A DNA stretch of 64,000 bases from Prostheceraeus crozeri. Its lineage: Eukaryota; Platyhelminthes; Polycladida; Euryleptidae. The stretch is taken from NCBI GenBank assembly GCA_907163375.1, contig CAJQUW010003149.1, positions 1 through 64,000 of the forward strand. The letters are read 5' to 3'. This document shows, piece by piece, positions 22,166 through 33,430 of this stretch. Below the pieces are notes generated by a model that did no database searches, was not told the origin of the DNA, and saw nothing but the letters and a program-made list of their open reading frames with translations. Each line of letters starts with the position of its first letter. The first letter of the stretch is position 1. The translations under genes were made by a program, and so were the position numbers.

Positions 22166-22662
22166 CTATAAAAAATGCAACATCACATTAAAATACCGAA
22201 AATGGGCATCATCTACAAAAATGACGGAATAATTTCTTCATATTTAACGAAATAGTCTGATAATAGTGACGCAATTAAACGCAATTATTTATTGATGTTG
22301 GTAGACATCGAATGATGTACCCACTCCCGTGGATTCACACCTGAATTTGTAGGCTAGGAACATAAAATAAATTAAACTAAGCCAAATATTGATGATTCAT
22401 TTATTTGATATAGGCCTAACTTAAGCGTATTATGGCATATTCTAGTAAACAGTACAAATATGCACCTGACATCTCCTAGCCTATAGAAGCAATTAAATAG
22501 TCTCTTTAGTCATTAAATAGTTATCTTTGTTTTCAAATGCAATTAAATAGGCTTAGTTATTACATATTACATTAAAGTATATTCTTAAGACGACATATTT
22601 ACGTTAATTGAATATCATCCATTAAAGCACGAGTACATTCAGCAAATACATTTCTCACTTAC

Positions 22663-23984
22663 CGATTGACTGGATGATTGTCGGCACCGAGAGCAATGAT
22701 AGTGAATCCAAGGTCTCCGAGTTTGCGAAGAAGGTTATCGATGCAGTCGTATAGAAAATCAGTCGTCATTTTCGAAACGGGAATTAATTTGACAACATCC
22801 TTGAATTTCCCAATTAGTGAATGTATCATTACAACCAGCAGGGTTTTTGCGACATCACCTTCGTTGGAAAGACCGACAAATTCACCACTCTGATATTCTG
22901 CTCTAGCAGCAGTGTATAGCTCGTCGAAAATCATAATGCAAATTTTGTCTTTATCACCCAAGCTTGACAAACGTGAGCGTAGGTAGGATACATCAAGATC
23001 TGATGGACGCACATTTAATCCAGAAGAGAGTTGTTGTAATCTTCTTATCGATGGCAAAAAGAAGAAATTACTCAGCTTCTTATACAGTGCTGTGCTCACC
23101 ATTTTCCATTCAAAACTAAGTACGATCGTATCCGAGCTGTACCTCAACTGATGGGAACCAAGAAGCATGAGACGCAACTGACTGATAATAAAATACAAGA
23201 GATTCTCATGGGCAGAAACATCGTTGCAGAGCAGCACCGATTCAAGCAGGTTAGCCGCAGATTCAATTATGTTGTCACTGTTTGCAAGCGGTTCCCCTTG
23301 CGATTCACACATAGGTTTAAGAAATGCTAAAATATTCGATATTTCAGTTGAACTGCTGACTTGGTTTGCCACTTGTAATAGATGATTGAACTGTCGTTTT
23401 GGCAAAGGATTTCTGTCGACGAAAACGAAGAATTTCAAGTCCTTTGAAATGACTACAGATGCTTTCAGCGACGGATTTTCCTCCAGGTCAGTGATAAATA
23501 AAAAAATCAACTTGTTCTCACCTTTCACCATTTGGTAGCCACGAGGTACAATAAAATTGTCATTTTCTATTTCGAGAAGCATTTGGTCGAACGTTTGAAA
23601 AGTACCACTCAACAAAGCCTCTTCGTTTGCTTTGGCTATGATTTTGTTTTCTTTGTCAAGCCTATCTTCGGAAGATACTGTGGTTTGTCGCGATGTGATC
23701 ACAGTCTTGCTCAAGTGCGGAAAGTTAGGATGTATGCGAGGATATGCGCCAGGCTTTATTTTCTTCTTATCGTCGCTTTCAAAGTCAACTGGTAGAAAAT
23801 GTTTAGCGCAGACTTTCATCATCTCCGTTACTTCATTAACACTTTTGAGATCAGCGCGTTGTATATTCAAAAACCATTTGTTTCGTAGATTCTTGTCGTA
23901 TGGAAAACTGAAAAATGACACTTTTTTAGTTCCATCAGTCTTATACCCACTTTTGCAACCTCCAACACAACATTTGTATGGCAT
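22663..23984 (-). CDS. P-element transposase copy B, exon 1 (THAP domain)
   Basis: Starts at MPYKCCVGGCKSGYKT; an in-frame ATG five codons upstream is less like THAP starts. The THAP finger has Cys in CCVGGC, then FPYDKNLRNKW and VCAKHFLP. A coiled leucine-rich linker follows, then the conserved block FNHLLQVANQVSSSTEIS, the RLQQLSSGLNVRPSDLDV segment, the block ICIMIFDELYTAARAEYQSG (the region of the first acidic catalytic residue in P-type transposases) and FKDVVKLIPVSK. It ends NHPVNR at the donor GTAAGT. The exon is open over 1322 bp, unlike copy A. Confidence 0.9.
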
Positions 23985-24400
23985 AGTAAGTAGAAACACA
24001 CGGAATAGTAAGTTGAATGGTTGATAGTCAGTCGGTCAGATGGAACAGTAGCGTCGAGTAATGTAAGATGATCGATGAATGAAGACAGCCGTTCACTCGT
24101 GCACGGTGAAGTGAGTCATTCACTCGATGCAGACGAAGTCAATCGCGGTCAATCATTGGTTTTTCTTCAGCGTTTATTGTTAAAGGTGGCGACTGCCATC
24201 AAAGCAGACTGAAGTGGTAACATTATCGATGTTTTTCTCACACAATGCATACATGCACACAATGCAAACCACTTTTCAATCACGCATAAAGAAAGCAATT
24301 CGACACTCTACTGACAATTCATCGGCCTGCGTTCATAAGCGACCATTTCACTCGTTCCTAAGCTTTCGCTTCCGCCCCTCTAGAATTCCGTGGAAATACC

Positions 24401-24560
24401 ACATTATCGGATGTAATCAAATCATCATGTAACGATGAAATGCTTTTGTGTACTTCCCGCTTATAATTCATTCTTTCCGTATTTGAAGGAAGAAATTTCA
24501 ATTCCTTGAAGGAAGGATCAAGAAATGTACCCAACTTGTGCATCTCGGTGGTGCTTGACC
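24401..24560 (-). pseudogene. hAT transposase (outer element), middle segment
   Basis: Encodes HKLGTFLDPSFKELKFLPS, the hAT 'LDPRFK' block that precedes the dimerisation domain, then HKSISSLHDDLITSDNVVF. It lies between the MITE junction at 24560 and the copy B P-element duplication at 24393-24400. Confidence 0.8.
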
Positions 24561-25708
24561 CAGGGTTTTTTTTAAGGTTTCGTTTACCCGCCCACTCCCA
24601 AATTCTACCCGCCAATCTAAAACAAAGCAAAACAAGGCTTGTAGATCTTTCTTTCAATTTCCTTTCCAGCTGTAAAAAGAAAGCGGAAACAAAGTTGCAT
24701 CTTTTGAATATTCAGCAAATTAGAGGTGGTGGTACAATATATGCCTACATGACGTACATGCACTAAAATGTGCACAGCAACAGTTGCTGGATAAGATGGA
24801 GAGGAACAGTGGAAAATTGTCTCTTGAACTTGCAGTAAAAACATATATGATAAATGCATAATACACTACATGATTTCACAGTGAATATGGCAAACTTCAA
24901 TTTATATAAAGACAAGATTGCGTTCTGCAACGTCATTCCTCATCGACAAGAGCCTATTGATGATCAACGAAACAGTGCCGCATATCAATGAGAAGTGAAG
25001 TTAAAGAATGTAAATAACCGTTGATAAGCGATGAATGTGTTATTTGCACTGCAAAAGTCTGCAAATTGCTTAGTTAAGTCATGGATGATGAAAAGTTGTT
25101 TTACAATTATTACTTAAAAATTGAATATGCCTAGTTTCTCTTTAACCCTCGGGAGGTTTAAAATTCGCTATTCCATTTCGTTTTATTTTCACAATCAAGC
25201 ACAGCAATTTTAACGATCGAAATTTATTGTCAACTACGTATAGGGGGCATACATACATGTACTGTACAGTTGTACACCTCCATAACTTTCAGTGATGCAA
25301 TTTCTATAAATGAAGTAAGCTATGTGAGACAAGAAAGCACCACTGCGAATGTATTTCTTCATTCGCAACCAGTAAAATTTATTTTGGCATGGTCCACTAC
25401 CTGACTACATAGTATTTCCGTTTTGATAGCTTCCTACTTTTAAATGCGTGTGAGTGAAGGAAAGCTTTTGTACTTGTTAACTTGACGATGGTTGCGAATC
25501 GCATAATCGAACATAAATAGGTTTCGTATAGATTATCCACACCTGAAATAGGGTTGGGTTTAATAATTTTTAAATTCGAATTATGAGAATAATTCGAATT
25601 ATTCGCCTCATGTGAAAAACAACAGTGACTGACATGGACAGTGGTCCGAGTTGACATCCGAAATTTACCCGCCCAAATCGGGCGCGTATATCGCCTTAAA
25701 AAAACCCT
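24561..25708. mobile_element. hAT-like MITE
   Basis: The ends are CAGGGTTTTTTTTAAGG at 24561 and the complement AGGGTTTTTTTAAGGCG ending near 25708, flanked by GCTTGACC on both sides (the end base is ambiguous by one). An 8-bp duplication and a CAGGG start indicate hAT mobilisation. ACCCGCCCA recurs inside both ends (near 24587 and 25667). An internal palindrome around AATTCGAATTATTC lies near 25580-25605. No transposase frame is present. It interrupts the transposase of the outer hAT. Confidence 0.8.
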
Positions 25709-27060
25709 GCTTGACCAATACTTCCTTCCCATCAAGGCAAAAATGTTTTCTTTGAGTTTGATGATACATTGAGGATCTGTACTGCACGGCGAGCAAAGTT
25801 TATCAACTATGATATAATAAACAGGAATCACATATTGCATTGATGGTGTTGAAGAAGATTCAAGTTTATCAAAAACTGCATTGAATTTGTCGAAGAATCG
25901 AGCCAGTTTCTCGCACAGTTCTTTAGATACATTTTTTATTCGATCTTCTTCGTTTCGTTCAATCAGTATTTGAATCAAAGTGTCATACGAAACGGATAAA
26001 CTATCAAATATTGCGCAATATCCTCTCCACGGTCGTGTTCCACTTTCACCTTCTAACTTTTTGGGAAGTTTCTCCGAAATTCCTGAACTCCTCATTATAC
26101 GAAAGCCTTGAATTCAAGAACGGATGAGTAAAATAATTTCAAATCACTATCTTCATCTTTTGTTTTGTTCCAGGCATCAGATAAGACTGTATTGAGACGA
26201 TGATCCATGCATTGAAACCGTGTCTCGTCAGATAACGCAGAAACAATATTGGCTCCGGCATCCGTGGTTATTGGCGTATCTGCACTTTTCAGTGAAAATT
26301 CTTCGAATATTGATGTTATTTCACTTTGAATATTCTTGCTTGTCTTATGTTCATGCGAGAACTCTTTGCATTTTACAATGCAGCGTTTGAAAGAGAAGTC
26401 TTCAGTAATCCAAAAAAGCGTGAAGTCCAAGTAAGAGCGCTTAACATGATCGTCTGTCCATAAGTCCGTTGTACATGAGATACACTTGTTTTCGATAGAC
26501 CATTTAATTTGTTTTTTGATCTCGTCGATCACCTTCGAATGCTCCTGAAATGTAAGATCTCTTATGGTTTTTCGACCAAACCAACTAGTTTTTACATCTC
26601 TAGTTTTTACCATTCTCACTGCCAATATCGACACACGTTTGTGCTAGTTCCAGTAAGCCGTCGTTTTCAACTGTGTTAAAAGAATGCTGACCCATCACTA
26701 CAAACTTTAATTCAGCCATTTTCAGTTTATTCCTCTGCGACGAATTCAAACCATGTTTCACATACGCAAAGTTACTTAATGTCCGTTGTTTCAATCCAGA
26801 CGATGATGGTTTTGATGCTGAATTGCAAATCATTTTATGTCGTTGCAAATGTGACGTACCAACATTTTTCCCTTCTTTATGTGTCCAAAAGCCTTGAAAA
26901 CAGTAGCGACACGCCGACCATTCACGGATAGGCTCAATTTCGCCATCATCTTTGATAATGCCAACTCGGGTAAAATCCTTTCGATGTAAATATTTCTCGT
27001 CGTATTCTATCTGAGTAAAACATTTCGATAATAGTTTTTTGTCGAATAGTCTCTGAAGTC
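25709..27060 (-). pseudogene. hAT transposase (outer element), N-terminal and central part
   Basis: Reading down the minus strand: a BED-type zinc finger (CRYCFQGF, then HLQRHKMIC); a linker; the hAT catalytic-core start (CISCTTDLWTDDHVKRSYLD); and a second conserved block (TPITTDAGANIVSAL, then QCMDHRLNTVLSDAW). There follow a helical segment (DSLSVSYDTLIQILIE) and FFDKFNAVFDKLESS. The pieces lie in different frames with shifts near 26610 and 26100, and the coding region is cut at 25709 by the MITE. The C-terminal part continues at 24560, and again beyond the P element at 12755. It is dead as it stands. Confidence 0.85.
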
Positions 27061-27444
27061 AGTTCCATCACTCACACGACGAGTTCAACACTGAAGAATC
27101 AAACTGGCAGAAAGACAATCGTTTATTGTTAAGTACATTTACTCGATGCACGAATGGCTGTTTGGCAGACCGCAGACGCCTGCAGAGCTATCGATTGGCG
27201 GAGGGGAGTTATTCATCTACAGACTGCAGCTGTTCCCTATACGAACGTATGATGTCGGAAATGGACGCTCTTCTAGTGCAGAGGCGGGCACTTGTAATCG
27301 TTACTTAATTGTTCATTTAAGTTTTACAGATGTTGTTGGTTGATGTTCAATATTGACGTTATGAAGTGGGAACGTTCTGTTTGTCGGCATGTACATGTAT
27401 TTGAAATTTGAGTAGACACGTGATACTTTATTCGAATTGTAACA
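27061..27444. other. Non-coding 5' part of outer hAT
   Basis: Lies between the start of the hAT transposase and the piggyBac insertion. Short frames only; no independent feature seen. Confidence 0.4.
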
Positions 27445-27627
27445 TTAACCCGCATGTGACCGCTAAAAAATAACTACGATTAGTGTCAGAGCGGACACTT
27501 TTGTCCGTTTTCATTTTAAACCATTTTGTGATGTGCTTTATAGCCTATATATGTTCTTTTCATCTAAATATGATGTGTAAACGAAAAATACATGTATATC
27601 CAAAAGACGTGTATGTTTCCGAGCGAA

Positions 27628-28946
27628 TCAATTCGAACAATGACAGCAAATTTGCGTAAGATGATCTTTGCAAACGAAATGATTGCATTTGTAGCATCTG
27701 ACTGAACACTTCTTTCGTTCACCGTAATCACACCGCACACAGACACCACGTTTTTGGGATATCGGAGATGGTGTCATTCCAACAATAAATGTAGTGTTCA
27801 GATTGGGTGACCGGCGGTCCAGATGGTCTTGTAACAGAGAATTGCCAAGTGCCAACAAATACAGCCGACGGCGAAATAATTTCGTCGAGTTCCAATTCGG
27901 CTCAAAAATAGAATTAATGGCATAACCATTGAAAGCACTCAAATCCAAAATATTGGTAAAAAAGACAACATGCCACCGTCGACATTTGAATTTGGTGCTA
28001 TAAGTGCCGATGCGCTCATCTGCGGCGTCGACACCGCCTTTTGTGTGATTGTAATATTCCACCACATCAGGTTTCTTCTTCTCAGAGGAATGATCAATAG
28101 TAGCCTTGCGATGAGTGGTCGAGATGAGGTTGACAACTTTGTTCTTCTTCGCCACGTAGGATACTAAGAGAGTCGAGCAACCATTGCTTTGATTCACAGC
28201 CTGTACAGTTGAAAATTGCTCTCTTCTCTGGTGTGTTACAAGTACACTTGGTAGCTCACATCGGTTGGATCGCACTGTTCCCACGAGAGTCATGTTTGCT
28301 TCATGAAGCTTCTGAGCAAGCTGAACCGAAGTGAAGAAGTTATCACATGTGATGTTCCTACCGCTTTGTCGTAAATGTTCAGTCAGTGATAAAACAACAT
28401 GCTGACCAAGCGGTACATCACTATCCCGAACGTCGTCCTTGCCGCAATAGAATTGGATATTGGTGCAATAGTAGTTGTCCGAATCGCAGGCAAGCCAAAA
28501 CTTTAGACCATATTTGGCCGGTTTAGATGGCATATACTGAATGTAGCGACATCTTCCACGATACGGATATAGCTGTTCATCCACGGTAACCGATGGTCCT
28601 GGAACATACGCCTGTTGACTGTGACTTACAAAACCATCCAATAAAAGACGCACGGCTGCCAATTTGTCACGAGAAAGTCGTCCTTGTCTTGTCTCAACAT
28701 TGTCAAATCGCAGAATGGAGCGTATCAATTTGAATCGACGTAAACTCATTGTTCGGCTGAAAATAGGTCTACCGTGTATTGGTGACCACAATTCATCGAC
28801 ACATTCCCCAGCAGCTCGATATGTACCTCGGAGAATCAGCAATCCAATAAAGACCTTCATCTCACATAGATCAATTTCCGTAAATTGAGCACCTTTCATC
28901 CTTGTACCTTGTCTATTGGTTTCCTTGACCATCGTTTCAATCATAT
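27628..28946 (-). CDS. piggyBac transposase, exon 2
   Basis: Follows acceptor GTTTTTCAG after a 68-bp intron (28947-29014). The domain contains FIGLLILRGTY and FDNVETRQGRLSRDKL. The first catalytic Asp is in VTVDEQLYPYRGRC, the second in ITCDNFFTSVQLA and the third in YYNHTKGGVDAADE. The protein ends in the piggyBac Cys-rich domain (CVRCDYGERKKC, CYKCNHFVCKDH, CCHC), which binds the element's ends. All key residues are present and the frame is open, so the protein may be functional. Confidence 0.93.
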
Positions 28947-29014
28947 CTGAAAAACAAAAGCGCAATCGATTAGAGATGCAAAAATTATTGTGCATAAATA
29001 AGGCTATTACCTAC
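28947..29014 (-). other. 68-bp intron of piggyBac transposase
   Basis: GT (GTAGGTAAT) and AG (GTTTTTCAG) borders. Without splicing, exon 1 would end after FFNTGR. The alternative donor three bases further on would bring a stop into frame at once, so the first GT must be used. Confidence 0.85.
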
Positions 29015-29414
29015 CAGTGTTAAAGAAAATTAGAAAACTATCCAAAACCGGATTATCCCGTAGACGTTGAAATGCATACGCTGTTAGGCCTGGAGCTGGA
29101 CGCAGGATGTTCTCTCTCGATGCTCTCCCAGGAAATACAGCATTTTCGTCTATCACAGACCATTCTGTATTATTCCTGCCGATCAAAACTTCAACGGGTG
29201 TAGTGTTGTCTGAGACGCCATCACCACCAATGTCCGGCTCATCATCTTCACCACTGTCACTTGTCACATCACCCATAGGATCATCGTGAGTAGAAGGAAC
29301 TTCAACTGATACATCATGAAAGTCATCATCAGCTGCTGTAAAATCATCGTCCTCCTCTGAATCACTTTCTAGGGCCATCAGTCTCATGGCAATCTGCTTT
29401 GCAGCGCGTGACAT
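29015..29414 (-). CDS. piggyBac transposase, exon 1
   Basis: Starts with MSRAAKQIAMRLMAL and runs through a strongly acidic N-terminal region (ESDSEEDDDFTAADDDFHD, then DSGEDDEPDIGGDG), as is usual for piggyBac transposases. The DDE_Tnp_1_7 domain begins near TAYAFQRLRDNPVLDSFLIF. It ends in the donor CACTG/GTAGGT. Joining to exon 2 keeps the frame (NTDMIETMV) and gives about 572 aa, the normal length. Confidence 0.9.
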
Positions 29415-29964
29415 CTTGCGAGCAGCTGTGAGTCCGAAGACAATGATATTATGCGTACAAGATGAAACACAAACAGCGTCGAGTCAGACGGAAAACATTC
29501 TTCAAGTTGATTGGCTTCGTCTATCAAATAACATCAATGGACGAAACACAGAATGAATCACACGCACGTGCTAAAAATACGCACACACTCTCGTTCGTCG
29601 TGTTTCTGTCAATCGATGAATCAACCATAGAGAATCAACTATCTTGGAAAGGATGACGTTATCATCTCTATGAATTAGTTTATTTCACAATGAGACAATA
29701 GCTTCGGGTTGTGAAGATGCTTGAATCGAATGAAAATGACTATGTATGAACGGACACTTTTGTCCGCCTTGAACCGCAACAGTTTATTCTGCTGTTGATC
29801 GCATTCTAATAGATCAAATCGAAAATCCTTTTAGCATGAATATCTACCTCACCATATGAACAAAGTCACATGATATTACGGACGGATAAGCTATCGATCA
29901 TGAAAAAGAGCAGTTTGAAAATCGTTAACGGACGCTTTTGTCCGCCTGATCACATGCGGGTTAA

Positions 29965-30350
29965 AGAAGATATCATGTGAAATGATTTTAAGAAATACGA
30001 CTTTCTCTGACACTTCACTGACTGCGTGTCGTGACGTACTCGTACTTTCAACAAACCCAGGCTAACTAGATAGATTGTGTGAATATCTCTAGCAAGGTCA
30101 AAAGACAAATTTAACTTTTATTTATAAAAATAACATTCACCGTGTTAGTGTAAAATTGTGACAAAATCCAATGAAAACGAATCTCTCAAGATATATCAAC
30201 TTAGCAATATCGTAAGTTAAATGTGATAACTAAATTTTTTTATCATTATTATAGCTTTAACTAATAGTCTATGAACAAAGACGACAAATAAATGTCGGCC
30301 CGTTAAGGCCCGCGGGCCTTAAAATCAGGCCCGGGCCCGTTCCAGCTCTG
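29965..30350. other. Right non-coding end of outer hAT
   Basis: AT-rich, then GGGCC-rich over the last 60 bp as part of the hAT terminal structure. No gene. Confidence 0.6.
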
Positions 30351-30446
30351 TTGTGCACAGCATCAAAAATGAAGAACAGTCGCTCATCCGGAATATGAGG
30401 ATGGGGAATAGAAGATGCTCCATTTGCGTATCTTTTGTATACCGCA
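30351..30446 (-). pseudogene. P-element copy A, exon 2 (upstream part)
   Basis: Begins after the acceptor TACTTCAG and encodes AVYKRYANGASSIPHPHIP, then LFFIFDAVHN. This matches copy B ALHKRLCDGSLQSSIPHPC and LFLIMDPTHN. The frame is cut at the 8-bp duplication TTGTGCAC where the 20.6-kb hAT inserted; the rest of the exon resumes at 9743. Confidence 0.85.
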
Positions 30447-31090
30447 CTGAAGTAAAGAACACAGCACAAGTTTACCAGAACTTGTTGGTTGCTTATTGGT
30501 AATGCGTAGGCCTTCTCGCGGAATCTCTAAACTAAATCAAAGTCACGTGCGAGTGGACTGCCGGTTCATAGGTTTAAGATGTCAGTATAGAGGTAGGGTA
30601 TGTGTAACCATTAATAAATAAGATTTATCGGTAGTTTGTTAAATATTTTCAAAAGTAAAAATGCCAGCTTACTCCACAAAAGGTCTTTTAGGCCTATGTT
30701 GAACATTTTCATCACAGCAAAATCATTCAGACTACAGTAGGAAAAATGATGCAGACTACAGCCTACACAAAGTAGTAATTTCATTGAATTTTTTACAAAG
30801 TAGTAACTACTAGCCTACAAGTAGGCCTGTAGAGGCATTAAAAGTGTAATAGCATTCGGATTGCAGTATGGGTCTATTACAGTCTGGGGCAACAGGATAA
30901 CTTTCTTATTATAACTACCAAATCGTCTGAATTCCCCAAAATAAACTCTGCACTATACAATACTGCCGGTACATGTAGGCCATATCTGCAACATGAGTAC
31001 TATGGAAAACAGGAGTCAAGCTAGTTAGCTACTCGTTGCTATACTCGTACAAATTGCATAAGCAATTGAGCATTCATCATGTCTACTTAC
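30447..31090 (-). other. Intron 1 of P-element copy A
   Basis: Lies between donor GTAAGT (31085-31090) and acceptor TTACTTCAG. It contains TAGGCCTA-type words and no other recognisable feature. Confidence 0.7.
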
Positions 31091-32405
31091 CGATTAACGG
31101 CATGATTATCTGCTCCCAATGCAATCACTGTGACACCAAGACGAACAAGCTTCTGTATTATATTGTCTGTATAATCAAATAGATCGTCTGAAGTTCGTCT
31201 TTGAATAGGAATCAGCTTCACAACATCCTTGAATTTTCCCATAATGGACTGAATCATGTACACGAGTAAGGTCGCTGCAATTCTTCCATTTTCAGCCTTT
31301 CCAATGAATTCACCATTTTGATATTCAACTGTAGCGGCAGTATAAACTTCGTCAAACATTAAAATGCAAACTTTCTCTTTATCTGTCAAGGTAGATAGAC
31401 GAGTCTGAAGATACGACATATCAACTTGCGATGGGCGAACATTCAAACCTGCAGATAATTGTTGAAGCCTGCGTACTGATGGCAGGATGAAGATAATTGC
31501 TTATACAGTGATGTACTTATCATCTTCCATTGAAAACTGAGCACTAGCATGTTAGAATAGTATCTATATTGATGAGGATTCAAATTCATAAGACGTAGTT
31601 GAGAAATTATGAATGTCAAGAGTTGCTCATTTCCATCGAAGTCAAGCTTCAGGGCAGCTTCAAGAATATCAGCCGCTGTTTCCAACTCATTCGGTTTGCT
31701 TTCGATAGAGGATGGGTCATAGGTCTCAGATAATCCTTTCAGGGAAGCCAAAATATTGGAAATCTCGGTGGTGGAGCGAACTTTATTTTTGACACGAAGT
31801 AGATAATTGAAATGCTGTATTGGTATCAAGTTCCGAAGTATGTAAGCTTGCAAATCTTTGTTAATAACGAAAGTTGCTCGCATCAAAGGATTTTCCGCTA
31901 AGTCTGACAGCAGCAAAAAAACCATGGTTGTATCAGTCTTGGTCATTAAATAATCCCTTGGTAGGATAAAGCTCGACTTTGATACTTCCGAAGCCATCTC
32001 TTCGAAGCAAGTAAACTCACCAGAGTTGAGGTTTTCGTCGTTCATTCCTGACAATCGTTGGTTTTCAGCTCTGAGTCTTTCGTCGGCGGACGTCATATTT
32101 GATCGAGGTTTATAGATAGTCTTCTTAAAATGAGGATTATCATGGATTATCGGTACAGCGTCAGGTTTCAGGTTTCTATTGTTTCCCGTTGTATCGATGT
32201 CTTGCAGTGCAAAATGCTTTGAGCATACACGCATTCCGTCGGTGATATCATCAATAGAATTCAAATCCTCCCGATGCAAATAAGGAAACCATTTTCGTCG
32301 CATGTTCACGTCGAAAGGAAATCTAAACATTGATATGGGTGAGTCCGAAGTACTACTTTGTGCATAGTTGCTCCTACAGCCGCCCACCGCACAGGTGTGG
32401 GGCAT
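31091..32405 (-). pseudogene. P-element transposase copy A, exon 1 (THAP domain)
   Basis: Starts at MPHTCAVGGCRSNY, a THAP-type C2CH zinc finger: Cys pairs near residues 4 and 9, then CSKHF near residue 60. THAP domains bind the element's DNA ends in P-type transposases. Downstream segments such as LPRDYLMTKTD and FKDVVKLIPI match copy B throughout. The frame shifts once near 31490, between the TSLYKQLS segment and the downstream NVRPSQVDMSYLQ segment, so the exon is broken. It ends at the donor GTAAGT next to 31091 after NHAVNR, the same place as in copy B. Roughly half of residues look identical to copy B, so the two are separate lineages. Confidence 0.85.
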
Positions 32406-32787
32406 CGTAATTCCAAACGCAGATAGAGACACGCGCCAAAAGATCAGATCTAAAGATTGTGCGGTGTCAATGTTATTCATTCAATCGATACCGTCAGGTC
32501 AGTATCAAGGGGGTTCGAATCGCACAACAATAGCGTCACAGCTTCAGCACGTCTCCCTACGAGGTGACGAGAGGGAACAATGGCCCCATCTACCAATGAG
32601 AGGACCTGCTGCTCTTGTATGAACATCACTTGTGTGATTGTGTGAATAGCTGATGGTTAAATCTGTATTTCATTTCCCGTCACAAAATCAGCGCGTGCAT
32701 ACTGCTGCTAAATGCCTAAACCACGGACATAAGCGACCAGCGATGCTCTTTGATAGCTTTCGCATCCGCCTCATTTAGTAATCCGTG

Positions 32788-33430
32788 ACTTGGAAGTCGC
32801 GCTCGATGAAAGTACAGATTCTAACTTCTATTTTAACAAAGATAATCTTTTCATTTGAAACCAAACAGGGCCTATAGAATGTCATTTTTTAGATATACTG
32901 CTCAAGGTCAAGGTTAGTAAAATAATTTCTCACATTATACAATACGCATTATAACAAATAGGCCACATGTATATAAAAATTCCTGAATCTTCTTTCGACC
33001 GTCTTTTAACTTTTCATGCTACTTAGGGTCTTTTTCCGTATCTGTAAAATCAACTGATCATAATTTTATTCTTTAGACGTTTATATAGATACATACATCA
33101 ATATTAGGCTCATTCCTTAATCTATAGACTGTATTGTATAGTTAGTATTAGTATTATTATTTATTTGAAGGTTAGGTATTTTTCTTTATATTTATCAGAT
33201 TACGGTACATCCGATTTCCGAAGGCATTATTCCGGTAACTTATATTTGATATTTATATATCACACATGACAGTACAGTGCTAGTTTTGAGTATGAATAGG
33301 CCTATGTCAAAACAAAAATTATAGCAATGAACATATCTATCAAACATCAACCGTATGAATACAATAACAATCGTCATTTATGATAAATCGTCGACCCCAT
33401 CATCATTGCTAATCGCGTCGGATAATATTT
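32788..33430. other. AT-rich DNA, no gene seen
   Basis: Begins after the right end of P-element copy A. No terminal repeats or open frames of note. Confidence 0.5.

Larger units (their letters stand above)
12764..24392 (-). mobile_element. P element, copy B (full length, interrupted twice)
   Basis: The inverted ends read CACGGAATTCTAGAGGGG then CGGAAGCGAAGGCT at 12764, matched by the complement ending at 24392 with one difference in 32 bp. The 8-bp duplication GAAATACC lies at 12756-12763 and 24393-24400, the length known for P elements. All four exons are present on the minus strand. Without its gypsy (13717-18082) and Buster hAT (18175-20668) insertions it is about 4.75 kb. The host site is the transposase of the outer hAT. 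Confidence 0.93.
27449..29960 (-). mobile_element. piggyBac element, apparently complete
   Basis: The target duplication TTAA (27445-27448 and 29961-29964) flanks inverted ends CCCGCATGTGA and TCACATGCGGG. Length is 2512 bp. Subterminal hairpins of the form CGGACACTTTTGTCCG occur near 27493, 29753 and 29935 (the last as CGGACGCTTTTGTCCG). The transposase has two exons, both open. It sits in the 5' non-coding part of the outer hAT. Confidence 0.95.
9744..30350 (-). mobile_element. hAT element with 8-bp TSD, carrying five insertions
   Basis: The termini are CAGAGCTGGAAACGGGCC at 9744 and the complement of CAGAGCTGGAACGGGCCC ending at 30350. The 8-bp target duplication TTGTGCAC lies at 9736-9743 and 30351-30358 and fits the nTnnnnAn pattern of the Ac-type hAT family. 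Both ends are loaded with GGGCC words. The transposase is on the minus strand. The element carries a mariner, copy B of the P element, a hAT-like MITE and a piggyBac, and through copy B a gypsy and a Buster. Its own net length is about 4 kb. Confidence 0.9.
7723..32787 (-). mobile_element. P element, copy A (3'-truncated, interrupted)
   Basis: Three exons on the minus strand match those of copy B in order, in phase and at the same splice positions. The right terminus reads AGCTTTCGCATCCGCC, then ATCCGTG, ending at 32787. It parallels the copy B terminus (AGCTTTCGCTTCCGCC, then TTCCGTG), so it is the P-type inverted repeat. The left terminus and exon 4 are absent. Exon 2 is split by a hAT at 9744-30350 and by a pogo-like element at 8609-9720. 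Copy A must be the oldest layer of the stack. Confidence 0.8.
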
